Positions 1-8,712 of a stretch of DNA of 64,000 nt are shown here, in pieces. Each line of letters opens with the position of its first letter. The first letter of the stretch is position 1. Made by a program: the position numbers and the translations under genes. The DNA lies in the NCBI GenBank assembly GCA_020636215.1, contig JACJYG010000016.1, positions 1-64,000 of the forward strand. The letters are read 5' to 3'. The notes beneath the pieces were generated by a model. It saw nothing but the letters and a program-made list of their open reading frames with translations, ran no database searches and had not been told where the DNA came from. The stretch comes from Lewinellaceae bacterium. GTDB taxonomy: Bacteria; Bacteroidota; Bacteroidia; Chitinophagales; Saprospiraceae.

Positions 1-95
1 CAAAATAAAACCCTTATATACAAAGGCTTTCAGCCCGATAAGCCATAAATTATTATGTTAAATAGAAAATTCCATATCAAACATGCCAGGAGCAC

Positions 96-127
96 AAAAA
101 GGAAAGCGAATGAAACACATCATTCGC
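96..127 (-). terminator. Rho-independent terminator after the HMA protein
   Basis: A perfect 8-bp stem (GCGAATGA / TCATTCGC) with a 6-nt loop is followed on the minus strand by TTTCCTTTTT. It lies a few tens of bases past the stop codon of the small HMA protein, where an end of the copA transcript would be expected. Confidence 0.65.
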
Positions 128-163
128 CTCCCTCCGTTTTAAATATCCTTAGTTTACTTCCTT

Positions 164-376
164 CTAACCGGCCAGTTCCCCATTAAACCCAGCCTTTTTC
201 AGGATGCCTTCCACCTCAGTTGCGGGAAGCTCACAGACTTCAACGGTCAGTATCCTATCCTCACTTTGCAGGTCGACTTCCCATTTTTCAATACCCTCTG
301 CTTCGTCCAGGAAGGGTTTGACTTTTGCGAGGCAACCGCCACAGTTGATGTTGGTCTTAAATTGCATCTTATCCAT
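164..376 (-). CDS. Small HMA-domain protein, copper-chaperone-like
   Basis: A 70-residue protein made of a single heavy-metal-associated (HMA) ferredoxin-like fold. The metal site reads INCGGC near residues 11-15, so the CxxC pair is kept but the usual GMTCxxC context is altered. The family binds Cu(I) in the cytosol and passes it to P1B ATPases. The gene lies 31 bp downstream of copA on the same strand, and a hairpin terminator follows, so it is probably the last gene of the copA transcript. A second Met lies at residue 4. The fold call is secure; the identity of the metal is inferred from the neighbour. Confidence 0.85.
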   Translation of the reverse strand: MDKMQFKTNINCGGCLAKVKPFLDEAEGIEKWEVDLQSEDRILTVEVCELPATEVEGILKKAGFNGELAG

Positions 377-407
377 GATACATTATTGTTTATTATGAAT
401 AATAAGA

Positions 408-2675
408 TTAGATCCTCGTTGTTTTCAGTCGCAAACTGTTTGCCACCACCGAAACCGAACTGAACGCCATGGCAGCCCCAGCAATCATGGGGTCAAGTAG
501 AAATCCGTTGAAAGGGAACAACACGCCGGCGGCAACCGGAATTCCGATAATATTGTAGATGAAAGCCCAAAAAAGGTTCTGGCGGATTCCCAGTACCGTC
601 TTCTTCGATAGTTTTAAAGCTTTTGGTATGGACTGCAGGTCCGAAGTGATGAGCGCCATTTTAGCAGCATCTATAGCAATATCCGAACCTTTTCCCATGG
701 CTATGCTCACATCTGATTGTGCTAATGCATGGGAATCGTTGATGCCGTCGCCAACCATAGCGACCACCTTTCCCTGAGCCTGCAGTTGCTTTACGTATTC
801 TGCCTTGTCGGAGGGCAGCACTTCCGCTATGAAGTGCTGTATTCCTGCCTGCTGGGCCACAACCGCTGCGGTTTGCCGGTTATCACCTGTAAGCATATGT
901 ACCTCTATGCCTTGGTTTTTTAGCGCTGTGATGGCTGTCGGAGACGTTGCTTTGACCTTGTCTGTAATTGCTGCCAGGGCAAGTACTTCCACATCATCAG
1001 AAAAAAAGACCACCGTTTTTGCCTGCGCCTGAAGCACTTTTGCTTTTTGTTCTAGCCCAGCGCTCATGGATACTCCGTACTCGTCTATCAGCTTATGATT
1101 ACCCACAAAATAAGTTCTGCCATCAGTTCCTTCAGCACGAACGCCTTTGCCGGTGATGCTCTGAAAACCGGCGACTTTGGCGGGCATGGTATCTTCTTTT
1201 TTCAACCTTTTAACTACTGCTTCCGCCAGGGGGTGCTCCGACTGCAGTTCTATCGCCAGCAAAATAGAACTCAGCTCCTCTGCTCTGTTCTCATCCAGCC
1301 ATACTACATCAGATACTACTGGGTGGCCTTCGGTGATGGTCCCAGTTTTATCTAGCACTACAGCGGTCACCCGGTGGGCCAGCTCCAGGCTTTCGGCATC
1401 CTTGATCAGAATGTTGTGCTCAGCGCCTTTCCCGATACCCACCATGACAGCTGTGGGCGTTGCCAGCCCCAGGGCACACGGACAGGCAATGACCAGAACG
1501 GTTACCGAAGTGAGCAGTGCGTGGGTGAAAGCATTGTCCCCGCCGATGGCCATCCAAGTGATAAAAGTAAGTAGGGAGATACCCATGACTACCGGCACAA
1601 ATATCCCGGCGATCTTATCCACCAGTTTCTGGACCGGCGCTTTACTGCCCTGAGCTTCCTGCACCATTTTGATGATCTGCGAAAGCAGGGTTTCTCCGCC
1701 AACCTTATGTGCCGTAAACCGGAAACTTCCTTTTTGATTGATCGTCCCCGCAAAAACCTTTGCCCCTTTTGCCTTCTCAACCGGAACCGGTTCACCGGTG
1801 ATCATGTTTTCATCAACAAAGGAACTGCCTTCCAAAACCTCTCCATCTACAGGAACTTTCTCTCCCGGCCGAACTACTATTAATTGCCCTGGTTGTACAG
1901 ACGCTATCGGCATTTCCACCTCCTCTCCGTCGATAATGGCTACCAGCGTCTTAGGTTGAAGGCCCATCAATTTCTTAATGGAAGAGGAAGTGTTGGATTT
2001 TGCTTTTTCTTCCAGGAGCTTTCCCAGGGATATGAAGGTGATGATCACCGTCGCCGCCTCATAGTAAACGTGGGGGTGGATGCCCCGGCTGTACCAGTAT
2101 TCAGGAAAAAGGGTGTTAAACAAACTGAAGACAAAGGCAATACCGGTGCTCAGGGCCACCAAAGTGTCCATATTGGCCTTTTTGTGCTTTGCCTGCCGGA
2201 GGGCGTTGATGAAAAAATGCCGCCCGAACCAGAAGAGAATGGGAATGGATAAGGCCAGAGAGACCCACTTTCCTGGGCCCCAGTCCATAAAAAACATGCT
2301 CAATACTACTATGGGAAGGGTAAGAGTGCCCGACCAGATGGTGCGTTCTCTGGCTTCCAGATATTGCCTTTGCTGCTGTTGATCTTGAACTTCTGAGGAG
2401 TTTTCGGCATCGATAATAAGGCCATAGCCGATACTTTGCAGGGCATATTGCAGGGCTTCTTCGGTAGTGTCTTTCTCATACTCGACAACTACGAAACTAC
2501 CGGCAAAATTTACACTGGCGCCGTAAACTCCCGGTACCGTAGCCAGGATAGACTCTACACTGGCAGCGCATGCCGCACAGGACATGCCCGTTACCGGAAA
2601 TGTCTTCTTAATTAGGGATTCACTTTTTTTCTTTTGTAGGCCCACAGGGGCAAGCACATGATCTGTAGCGTTCAT
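408..2675 (-). CDS. copA: Copper-translocating P-type ATPase CopA (P1B-1)
   Basis: A 755-residue inner-membrane Cu(I) export ATPase. One N-terminal HMA domain carries GMSCAAC (Cys 33 and 36). The transport motif in membrane helix 6 is CPC (ACPCALGLATP, about residue 397), the phosphorylation site is DKTGT (about 441), the nucleotide-domain motif is SEHPLAE (about 482) and the hinge is GDGIND (about 641). The C-terminal helices hold the Asn/Tyr and Met/Ser residues of the P1B-1 class (FWAFIYN, MAFSSVSVVANSLRL). Length is normal for a one-HMA CopA. It is transcribed with the small HMA protein and divergently from the TfoX/HMA-AraC pair, which probably regulates it. An inverted repeat lies upstream. 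Confidence 0.95.
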   Translation of the reverse strand: MNATDHVLAPVGLQKKKSESLIKKTFPVTGMSCAACAASVESILATVPGVYGASVNFAGSFVVVEYEKDTTEEALQYALQSIGYGLIIDAENSSEVQDQQQQRQYLEARERTIWSGTLTLPIVVLSMFFMDWGPGKWVSLALSIPILFWFGRHFFINALRQAKHKKANMDTLVALSTGIAFVFSLFNTLFPEYWYSRGIHPHVYYEAATVIITFISLGKLLEEKAKSNTSSSIKKLMGLQPKTLVAIIDGEEVEMPIASVQPGQLIVVRPGEKVPVDGEVLEGSSFVDENMITGEPVPVEKAKGAKVFAGTINQKGSFRFTAHKVGGETLLSQIIKMVQEAQGSKAPVQKLVDKIAGIFVPVVMGISLLTFITWMAIGGDNAFTHALLTSVTVLVIACPCALGLATPTAVMVGIGKGAEHNILIKDAESLELAHRVTAVVLDKTGTITEGHPVVSDVVWLDENRAEELSSILLAIELQSEHPLAEAVVKRLKKEDTMPAKVAGFQSITGKGVRAEGTDGRTYFVGNHKLIDEYGVSMSAGLEQKAKVLQAQAKTVVFFSDDVEVLALAAITDKVKATSPTAITALKNQGIEVHMLTGDNRQTAAVVAQQAGIQHFIAEVLPSDKAEYVKQLQAQGKVVAMVGDGINDSHALAQSDVSIAMGKGSDIAIDAAKMALITSDLQSIPKALKLSKKTVLGIRQNLFWAFIYNIIGIPVAAGVLFPFNGFLLDPMIAGAAMAFSSVSVVANSLRLKTTRI

Positions 2676-2717
2676 AATTTTTTCTTTTTTGTGCTACAAA
2701 GTTCAGGGCCGCCGGAA

Positions 2718-2738
2718 AAAATTGCGTTACACAATTTT
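2718..2738. promoter_or_regulatory. Inverted repeat upstream of copA, candidate operator
   Basis: Perfect 7-bp arms AAAATTG and CAATTTT are separated by 7 nt, centred about 53 bp upstream of the copA start. It lies in the divergent intergenic region shared with the regulator operon. Function is inferred from position only; no clear -33/-7 pair was found for copA. Confidence 0.4.
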
Positions 2739-2838
2739 CGATAAAACATACATCTTTTTGGGGTGTACCTTCCCGGATGTGCTAATCGCCTTTTAGAGGA
2801 AGAATGATGCAAATCTTCCCCATAATCCTGTAAAACTT

Positions 2839-2863
2839 CAGTTACCTGATAACTGTATCTTTG
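2839..2863 (+). promoter_or_regulatory. Promoter -7 box with adjacent inverted repeat for the TfoX/HMA-AraC operon
   Basis: TATCTTTG at 2856-2863 matches the Bacteroidota -7 consensus TAnnTTTG about 23 bp before the start codon. Directly upstream is a perfect inverted repeat, CAGTTA-N5-TAACTG (2839-2855), filling the usual spacer between -33 and -7, a typical operator position. No good -33 TTG is visible, which would suit an activated promoter. Confidence 0.5.
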
Positions 2864-2885
2864 GATAAAGAGATATTATCGAGTG

Positions 2886-3221
2886 ATGAAACATAACCGT
2901 AATTATCTGAATTTTATCCTGGATCAATTGTCTGAACTGGACGGCTTTACCATTAGGAAGATGATGGGCGGGGTTGGCTTCTTTCACGATGGCATTATGT
3001 TCGGGTCTATTCTCGGAGGAAAATTCCGGCTCCGGTCAGCAAATTGCATAGTGGAGGATCACTGCGAAGGGGAACGGGGAAAATACTACTTTCATGAAGA
3101 GATGGCCTTTTGTGAAGTGCCGGATGAGATTTTAAACGATAAAATGAAACTTAAAGGCCTGGCGGAGCAGGCTTATGAAGACTCCCTTAATTATTGCGAC
3201 TTTGATGTAAAGGCCATTTAA
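2886..3221 (+). CDS. TfoX N-terminal domain protein
   Basis: A protein of about 111 residues matching the TfoX/Sxy N-terminal domain: the signature KMMGG-GFF-DG-MFG sits near residues 25-40, followed by the EMAFCEVPDEIL segment and the C-terminal helix. Proteobacterial TfoX/Sxy has a second domain that is absent here, as in many stand-alone Bacteroidota copies whose role is unknown. GTG and ATG codons are adjacent; I chose ATG. It lies 16 bp before the HMA-AraC regulator on the same strand and so is probably co-transcribed, divergently from copA. Whether it acts in regulation is unknown. Confidence 0.8.
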   Translation: MKHNRNYLNFILDQLSELDGFTIRKMMGGVGFFHDGIMFGSILGGKFRLRSANCIVEDHCEGERGKYYFHEEMAFCEVPDEILNDKMKLKGLAEQAYEDSLNYCDFDVKAI

Positions 3222-3237
3222 AATAAAACAACACAAT

Positions 3238-3813
3238 ATGGAAAGCACAATCCTGTATATAAAAAATATGGTCTGTAACCGCTGCATTCGGGTTGTCAGA
3301 GAAGAACTCGAACAATTAGGTTTCATTATCGGGCCTATCGAGCTAGGAAAGGTAACCATCCGGGGAGGCTTATCTGAGGAGAACCTCATGACCATTGAAA
3401 AAGCCCTGATATCGAACGGGTTCGAACTGATCAATGACCGGCAGCGCCAGATCATCGAGCAGGTGAAAAAGATCATCATTGAACATGTCCACCACGGTGA
3501 TTCCAAGCCACAGCACATCAACTTTTCCGAATACCTGGAGCAGCAGATCGGGGCCAATTATTCCAGTATAAGCAAGCTTTTCTCCTCCTTTGAAGGGGTT
3601 ACTATTGAGAAGTATCTCATTCTTCAGAAGATCGAACGCGCCAAGGAACTGCTGGCCTACGGCGAACAAACCCTAAGCGAAATAGCCTATGAGTTGGAAT
3701 ACAGCAGCGTCGCCCACCTGTCTGGCCAGTTCAAAAAAGTTACCGGGATGACGCCAACGGCATTTAAGAATATGACGGGCAACCGGCGTAAGCCTCTGGA
3801 CCAGGTCAGTTAG
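3238..3813 (+). CDS. AraC-family regulator with N-terminal HMA-like metal-sensing domain
   Basis: A 191-residue protein. Residues 1 to about 75 form an HMA-like domain with MVCNRC (Cys 13 and 16). Residues from about 95 to 180 are an AraC-type double helix-turn-helix ending in the classic YSSVAHLSGQFKKVTG motif. Such a fusion would sense Cu(I)-like ions directly and act on DNA as a one-component regulator; this is inference from the architecture and from the location between copA and the multicopper oxidase. A paralogue of the same length lies near 51.5 kb beside the cus-type operon. The gene converges on the oxidase gene with only about 40 bp between stop codons. Confidence 0.85.
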   Translation: MESTILYIKNMVCNRCIRVVREELEQLGFIIGPIELGKVTIRGGLSEENLMTIEKALISNGFELINDRQRQIIEQVKKIIIEHVHHGDSKPQHINFSEYLEQQIGANYSSISKLFSSFEGVTIEKYLILQKIERAKELLAYGEQTLSEIAYELEYSSVAHLSGQFKKVTGMTPTAFKNMTGNRRKPLDQVS

Positions 3814-3853
3814 ACCTTTCTAGTTCAGCCTTTTTCTCTTCGTAGCCTGCTCA

Positions 3854-5554
3854 TCAGCTGATCTCAAAATTTCGCATCATTCCCATATCTTCATGCTCCA
3901 GGTTATGACAGTGGTAAACAAAAAGGCCTGTAAAATCCCTGAACTGCATGATGACCTTTGTCCGCATCCCCGGCATCAGCAGTACCGTATCCTGCCATCC
4001 TTCGTCCACGAATCCATCTTTGATGGCACGCCATAATTCCGGATCCACTTCGTCCGCATTTCTTTCCAAAATATTAAACTGCACCTGATGAATATGAACG
4101 GGGTGAGGCATGGCCATCATGTTGCCCATCATGCCGCCTTGCATACTGGTATTCTCTTCTTCTTCCATCATCCCTCCGTGATGATCCATCATTCCACCCC
4201 CATCGCCCATCATGCCGCCATCGCGATCCATCATTCCTCCGGAGCCCATCATTCCACTACCGCTGTTAATCAATTCCCACACTTCCGTGGTATTTAGCGC
4301 TACTTTCTCTTCTCCACTCACACCGTAAGTCTCCCATGTTCTGCCGTTGATCGTCCATTCCATGTGATCCATAGCAAATACAAACTGCCTGGGATTTTCC
4401 ATGTTGTTAGCGGAGGAAGGATTGAGCAGTTGCGTATCATAAAGTTCATCCTTCAACGTATAATCATTGCTTCCGGACGTATTGGCAATAATGGTAAACA
4501 CCGGATATTCCCCGCCATGAGGCAAACTCGTTTGGGGCTCACCCATCATTCCGCCACCGCCCATCATCCCTGAGGACATGGTTTCCAGTGGGAAATACTG
4601 GCTATGCATGGCCAGGCGGGCGCCTTCAGGCTTACTCTTCAGGTCTACCCATAAATCGGCTCTTTTTGCCGGCCCGAGCATCAGATAGGGCAGTTCTTTT
4701 GGTTGATTCAGTAAACTTCCATCTATTCCGAAAACTGTAAGGGGGCTGCCGTCCTCCCAGGCGAGCTTATAGATCCGCGAGTTTGAGCCGTTGAGCAGCC
4801 TCAGCCGGTAGGCGCATCCCGCTTTCAGGTTGAGTTCCTGGGCCGGGTTTCCGTTAATGAGTATCTGGCCGCCCAAGAATCCATGCATCCGGCTCATACG
4901 ACTGCCGTCGAGATAGACAAGCTGATTATCGCTATCGAAGGATCTATCTTGTATGACTACCGGAATATCAAATTCGCCTTGTGGCAATTCAAGTTGTTTC
5001 TCTTTCTCATCTGTCACCAACAATAATCCCGCCAAACCGTAATACACCTGCGGCCCCGTCCGGCCATGCGGGTGGGGATGGTACCAGTAGGTGCCTGCGC
5101 GGTTCATCACTTCGAACTCATAGATGTATGTCTCACCAGTATCTATAACATCTTTGGGATGGCCGTCGTACTGCTCGGGGACGTGCATGCCATGCCAGTG
5201 CACGATGCTTTCTTCCGGCAACCGGTTCTTGAACCGTATCCTGGCCTTCTGCCCCCTACGCAACTTGATAACCGGCCCCAGATAGCTGCCCTCCAGGGAT
5301 TGAACAGCCTCACTCTCGCCCGATATCACCTGGCTTTCGAAAACCCAAACTCTGGTCTTTTTTCCCGAAAGAATAGAAATTTCACGCTCAACAGCGCTGA
5401 ACTCCAGGTCCAAATCAGGCTTGAATTCATTATTTATGCCGGGCTTATTGGCCCGTGAGGATGCATTTTCGCAAGCTGGCAGGAAGGGCCACACCACCGT
5501 AAGCGCGGCGCCGGCGCCGGCCCTGGAAATAAATTTTCTCCGGTTAAGTTTCAT
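3854..5554 (-). CDS. Met-rich multicopper oxidase (CueO/CopA type)
   Basis: A periplasmic copper oxidase of about 566 residues, likely oxidising Cu(I). The N-terminus has a Tat-like twin-Arg signal (NRRKFISRAG) followed by a Cys that may be lipidated. Copper ligand motifs are in order: HWHGMHV, YWYHPHPHG, HPVHIHQ and HCHNLEHEDMGM at the C-terminus. Two methionine-rich stretches (around residues 340 and 440-490, repeated GGMMG/GGMMD units) interrupt the third domain, as in copper-resistance oxidases. I chose the ATG three codons into the open frame rather than the upstream TTG. It lies 53-62 bp downstream of the methyltransferase and may be its co-transcript. Confidence 0.92.
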   Translation of the reverse strand: MKLNRRKFISRAGAGAALTVVWPFLPACENASSRANKPGINNEFKPDLDLEFSAVEREISILSGKKTRVWVFESQVISGESEAVQSLEGSYLGPVIKLRRGQKARIRFKNRLPEESIVHWHGMHVPEQYDGHPKDVIDTGETYIYEFEVMNRAGTYWYHPHPHGRTGPQVYYGLAGLLLVTDEKEKQLELPQGEFDIPVVIQDRSFDSDNQLVYLDGSRMSRMHGFLGGQILINGNPAQELNLKAGCAYRLRLLNGSNSRIYKLAWEDGSPLTVFGIDGSLLNQPKELPYLMLGPAKRADLWVDLKSKPEGARLAMHSQYFPLETMSSGMMGGGGMMGEPQTSLPHGGEYPVFTIIANTSGSNDYTLKDELYDTQLLNPSSANNMENPRQFVFAMDHMEWTINGRTWETYGVSGEEKVALNTTEVWELINSGSGMMGSGGMMDRDGGMMGDGGGMMDHHGGMMEEEENTSMQGGMMGNMMAMPHPVHIHQVQFNILERNADEVDPELWRAIKDGFVDEGWQDTVLLMPGMRTKVIMQFRDFTGLFVYHCHNLEHEDMGMMRNFEIS

Positions 5555-5616
5555 CGTTCTCAAAAATTTTAGTTTTATGCCTTCTTCCTACACGCCCCTA
5601 AAAATTCAGGCCGTCT

Positions 5617-6234
5617 TCATTTATCATTATTTACTTCGATCAGCTTCACGATATCTTTCCAAAGCTTCGTTACCTTAATGTCCGTAAAACCCGCTTTTCT
5701 CAGGTTTTCAACCGTTTCCCGGTTGATGTTCGCACCCCAAATATTCACGGGAATAAAGTTGAACCAGTCCATCAATCTACCAATCACCTCATTAGAACTG
5801 CGAACATGCTCCAGCATGCGCAACTGGCCGCCAGGCTTCAACACTCTCCGGATCTCCTTTAATCCTTTAACCGGATCAGGCACTGAACAAAATACACAAC
5901 TCGTAACTACGCTGTCAAAAGTATCATCCGCGAAGTCCATATCCTGGGCATCCATTTCAAGAAAGGTGATATTACGTGGATCATCCCCGTATTTTGCTTT
6001 CGCATTTTCCAGCATATTTTTGCTGAAGTCGATCACTGTAAGGTTGGTGTTCTTAGGGTAATAGGGTATGTTTTTTCCCGTTCCGACGCCTACTTCCAGG
6101 GTTTTGCCGGATACCTTACCCACTAATGATTCACGCCATTTTGAGAACATGGAGCTTTCCATCGGCTTGTCCAGAAGGTCATACCACTTCGCCACCCGGT
6201 CGTAACGTTTTTTTATTTGCTCGGTTTTAGCCAT
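5617..6234 (-). CDS. Class I SAM-dependent methyltransferase (UbiE-like)
   Basis: A 205-residue protein with the Rossmann methyltransferase core. Motif I reads LEVGVGTGKNIPYYP (about residues 45-60), then VIDFSKNML, the acidic loop LEMDAQDMDF, and RRVLKPGGQLRMLEHVRS. Overall it resembles UbiE/Coq5 or arsenite-methyltransferase-like enzymes but lacks the conserved arsenite Cys set, so the substrate is unknown. It starts 11 bp after the stop of the permease and is clearly in the same transcription unit. The pairing of a membrane permease with a methyltransferase may hint at methylation of a metal(loid) or lipid; this is inference. Confidence 0.85.
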   Translation of the reverse strand: MAKTEQIKKRYDRVAKWYDLLDKPMESSMFSKWRESLVGKVSGKTLEVGVGTGKNIPYYPKNTNLTVIDFSKNMLENAKAKYGDDPRNITFLEMDAQDMDFADDTFDSVVTSCVFCSVPDPVKGLKEIRRVLKPGGQLRMLEHVRSSNEVIGRLMDWFNFIPVNIWGANINRETVENLRKAGFTDIKVTKLWKDIVKLIEVNNDK

Positions 6235-6245
6235 TATTTCATAAT

Positions 6246-7529
6246 TTAACTGGATAGAAACAGATGTACCAGCAATCCAAGGAATACAATTACAGCGAAC
6301 AGATAAACGATGGCCCTCTTGAAGCTGATGCCGTCAGAACCATGTTCATGCCCTTCATCAGGCGCTCCTTTCTTTGCTTTGAAATTAAAAACCAACATTA
6401 CTACCGCAACAAAAACAAAAACGAGGTTGAACCAAAAAGTATAGTCTATCGCAAATTGAGTAACCTCAGCCACCTTTCTGCTACCTTCGGGCAATACGTT
6501 CAGGAATTCGAAACTGTAATTCAGGATCAGGGCTGTCAGCACAATGCTGATGTACATGACTCCCGCAATATAAAGGGCCACTTTGGCGCCGTAGTATTTT
6601 CGGTTCATATTTACCAGAGGCGGCACCATCAGGTCGGAGTAGATAAACCCCATCAATCCGGCAAACAGGATTCCGTTCTCATTGAGGACCGTAGCCATAG
6701 GGATGTTGCCCATGGAGCCAATAAAAGTAGCTGCGGCTACAAAGGGGGCTACAAGAGCGTTTTCAAGCCGGATCAGGAAATCTGGCAGTTGTCCTTGCAT
6801 CCCATTGAGAAATATGGCTTCCCAAAAAGACTGTGGAACAAGTACCGATACAAATCCAGCAATGGTGAAGCCAATGAGGATATCCTCCCATGCCATTTTC
6901 CACTCCATAACAAACTTTTTTCCCACCAGGAACCATCCTTCTTTTGACCTGATCCTTTTTCGCCAGTCAAAGTCTTCTTCTTCGGCAGATTCCTCCTCCA
7001 CTTTTTCTCTGGCGGCTTCGATCCACTTTCTGGGATAAGTAAGCTTTATGATAACGGAACTGATCGCGATCAGCAAAAGCCCTCCGATCACTTCCGCCAC
7101 GATAAACTGCCAGCCCAGGAAAATAAAGATCAGAATGCCCAGCTCGATCACCAGGTTGGTGGAGGCGAACATAAAGGCAACCGTACTGATGAAATGAGCG
7201 CCCTTGAGAAATAAGGACCGGGCGGCCGCCAGTGCCGCAAAGGAACAGGAAGAAGAAATGGCCCCGAAGAAAGTAGAAAGAGAAACACTTTTGATGCCGC
7301 CGGCGCCCATTTGGCGGGAAAGTTTCTTTTTGGGGACAAAAGCCTGTATCATACCGCTAATGGCATATCCCAGGACGAATGCCCAGCCGGATTTCCAAAA
7401 GAAACCCAATGCCGTTTTGGAGGATTCTCCCCAGAGTTCAAGGAAACCATTTGTATTCTGGGAAAAGGCCAAAGATGGGAGTAAGGTTAAAATCAATAGC
7501 AACAGGGCCGCTCTTCGGAAAACATCCAT
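6246..7529 (-). CDS. ArsP/DUF318-type permease, putative metal(loid) efflux
   Basis: A 427-residue membrane protein with a signal-like N-terminus and about ten membrane segments. The conserved block FFGAISSSCSFAALAAARS and the later GSMGNIPMATVLNENGILFAG are typical of the PF03773 permease family, which includes ArsP (organoarsenical efflux) and SO_0444-type Cu/Zn exporters. A charged cytosolic loop (EEESAEEEDFDWRKR) separates the two halves, and a short His-containing loop (EGHEHGSDG) lies near the C-terminus. It heads an apparent operon with the methyltransferase and perhaps the oxidase. The substrate cannot be set from sequence; copper or zinc fits the setting. Confidence 0.8.
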   Translation of the reverse strand: MDVFRRAALLLLILTLLPSLAFSQNTNGFLELWGESSKTALGFFWKSGWAFVLGYAISGMIQAFVPKKKLSRQMGAGGIKSVSLSTFFGAISSSCSFAALAAARSLFLKGAHFISTVAFMFASTNLVIELGILIFIFLGWQFIVAEVIGGLLLIAISSVIIKLTYPRKWIEAAREKVEEESAEEEDFDWRKRIRSKEGWFLVGKKFVMEWKMAWEDILIGFTIAGFVSVLVPQSFWEAIFLNGMQGQLPDFLIRLENALVAPFVAAATFIGSMGNIPMATVLNENGILFAGLMGFIYSDLMVPPLVNMNRKYYGAKVALYIAGVMYISIVLTALILNYSFEFLNVLPEGSRKVAEVTQFAIDYTFWFNLVFVFVAVVMLVFNFKAKKGAPDEGHEHGSDGISFKRAIVYLFAVIVFLGLLVHLFLSS

Positions 7530-7696
7530 TTATTTATTCGCTTTTCTGTCTGGAATAAGAACCATTTTTGTAAAAGCTGTCACTTTATGGATGTTCGTCT
7601 GAAAGGAATATATTTCTCAAATCGCAGCGGAATTTCTTTCCTGCGGGCACATTTGGAGGCCGGCTGGTTCCTGGCCTCCAAATATGATCCCGCCCA

Positions 7697-8590
7697 TCAG
7701 TTGCCGCTATCGAAAATGATGTTTCCGTCCTCGTCAAATACCAACCTGATGCAATCGGACAATCGCAGGAAGTACTTGCCGCTGTAGGTTTGTACAGCAT
7801 GAATGACCGTTGCCGCCGGATAATGAATATCCATGTAATCGCTGACGGCAGGCGGCAGGCTGGCAGCGGGTATCCCCGCACCGCCCAGGCAGGGGCCTTC
7901 ATGATTTAACGGATTGCCTACCTGGCCGTGGTGCCCTCCGTGGCCCGGTCCTATGTGCCCGTCATCCTCACAGTGCCAGGTATAACTACCGTTCAGGCCA
8001 TGGCCGTGGCCGTGCTGGCCGCCGGCATTATAGCCATTCCACAGGAAGATAAAGTCGCCGCCGGGGCCGAACATCAATACTGTCCCGTCGTCCAACTCAA
8101 CGCCAAAGTTGCCGCTGGGCTTGACTACTGCTGTAACAACAGAAGCACCGGGGTAATGTGTGTTGATGTGATCAAGAGCATCCTGAGGCAGATCAGCCGG
8201 ATCGAGCAAATCGCCGAACAAACAGGGGTTGTTACCGGCAAAGTCCCAGCCGTGATGATTGTCCCAATCGTCATGCATGCCATTGTGGTTGAGGTGTTGC
8301 CCTTCCATATCGAAAAACAGGCAAAGGCCGTTTTCCAACATGACCTCATACCCCATTCCGGGCGCCATAAACGCCAGGCCTATTTCGAAAGGAGCGTGGT
8401 GGTTTTGCACATAGTTCCGGATGTTCACGGGCAGGCCAGCACTACCAAGCAATTCCAGGTTATCAGCATTTGTGATCTGCTCGATGATCAGTTCGTCCAG
8501 GTCCAGAGAAAGATGTGGTTGTTCTCTCTCGCAGGAGGAAGAAAGTGTAATAAGTGCTAGTGCTGTAATGACAATAATTATTTTTCTCAT
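7697..8590 (-). CDS. Lipoprotein with three PepSY-like repeats and His/Gly-rich linkers
   Basis: A protein of about 297 residues starting MRKIIIVITALALITLSSSC, a short lipoprotein signal; an upstream in-frame Met would add 14 hydrophilic residues before the signal and was rejected. Three similar units follow the pattern LP-x-x-(V/A)-x-x-(Y/H)-(I/V)-x-x-(H/Y)YP-x-A-x-V-x-x-A, then a beta-hairpin ending in a DGxVLxF-like strand, as in the PepSY-like (PF11396) fold. They are joined by linkers rich in His, Gly and Asn (HNHGHGxx, GPGHGGHHG). Such proteins are periplasmic or surface-exposed; metal binding by the linkers is inference. It is monocistronic as far as can be seen. Confidence 0.75.
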   Translation of the reverse strand: MRKIIIVITALALITLSSSCEREQPHLSLDLDELIIEQITNADNLELLGSAGLPVNIRNYVQNHHAPFEIGLAFMAPGMGYEVMLENGLCLFFDMEGQHLNHNGMHDDWDNHHGWDFAGNNPCLFGDLLDPADLPQDALDHINTHYPGASVVTAVVKPSGNFGVELDDGTVLMFGPGGDFIFLWNGYNAGGQHGHGHGLNGSYTWHCEDDGHIGPGHGGHHGQVGNPLNHEGPCLGGAGIPAASLPPAVSDYMDIHYPAATVIHAVQTYSGKYFLRLSDCIRLVFDEDGNIIFDSGN

Positions 8591-8712
8591 GGGATAACTG
8601 ATTTCTGATGATAAAAATGGTTCGTCGCTCAAGGTAATGGCAAAAAACCAGGGGCCTGATGATTACCATCAACCGAGGAGGTGATCATTCTCAGTAAAAG
8701 GCGCAGCTTTGT

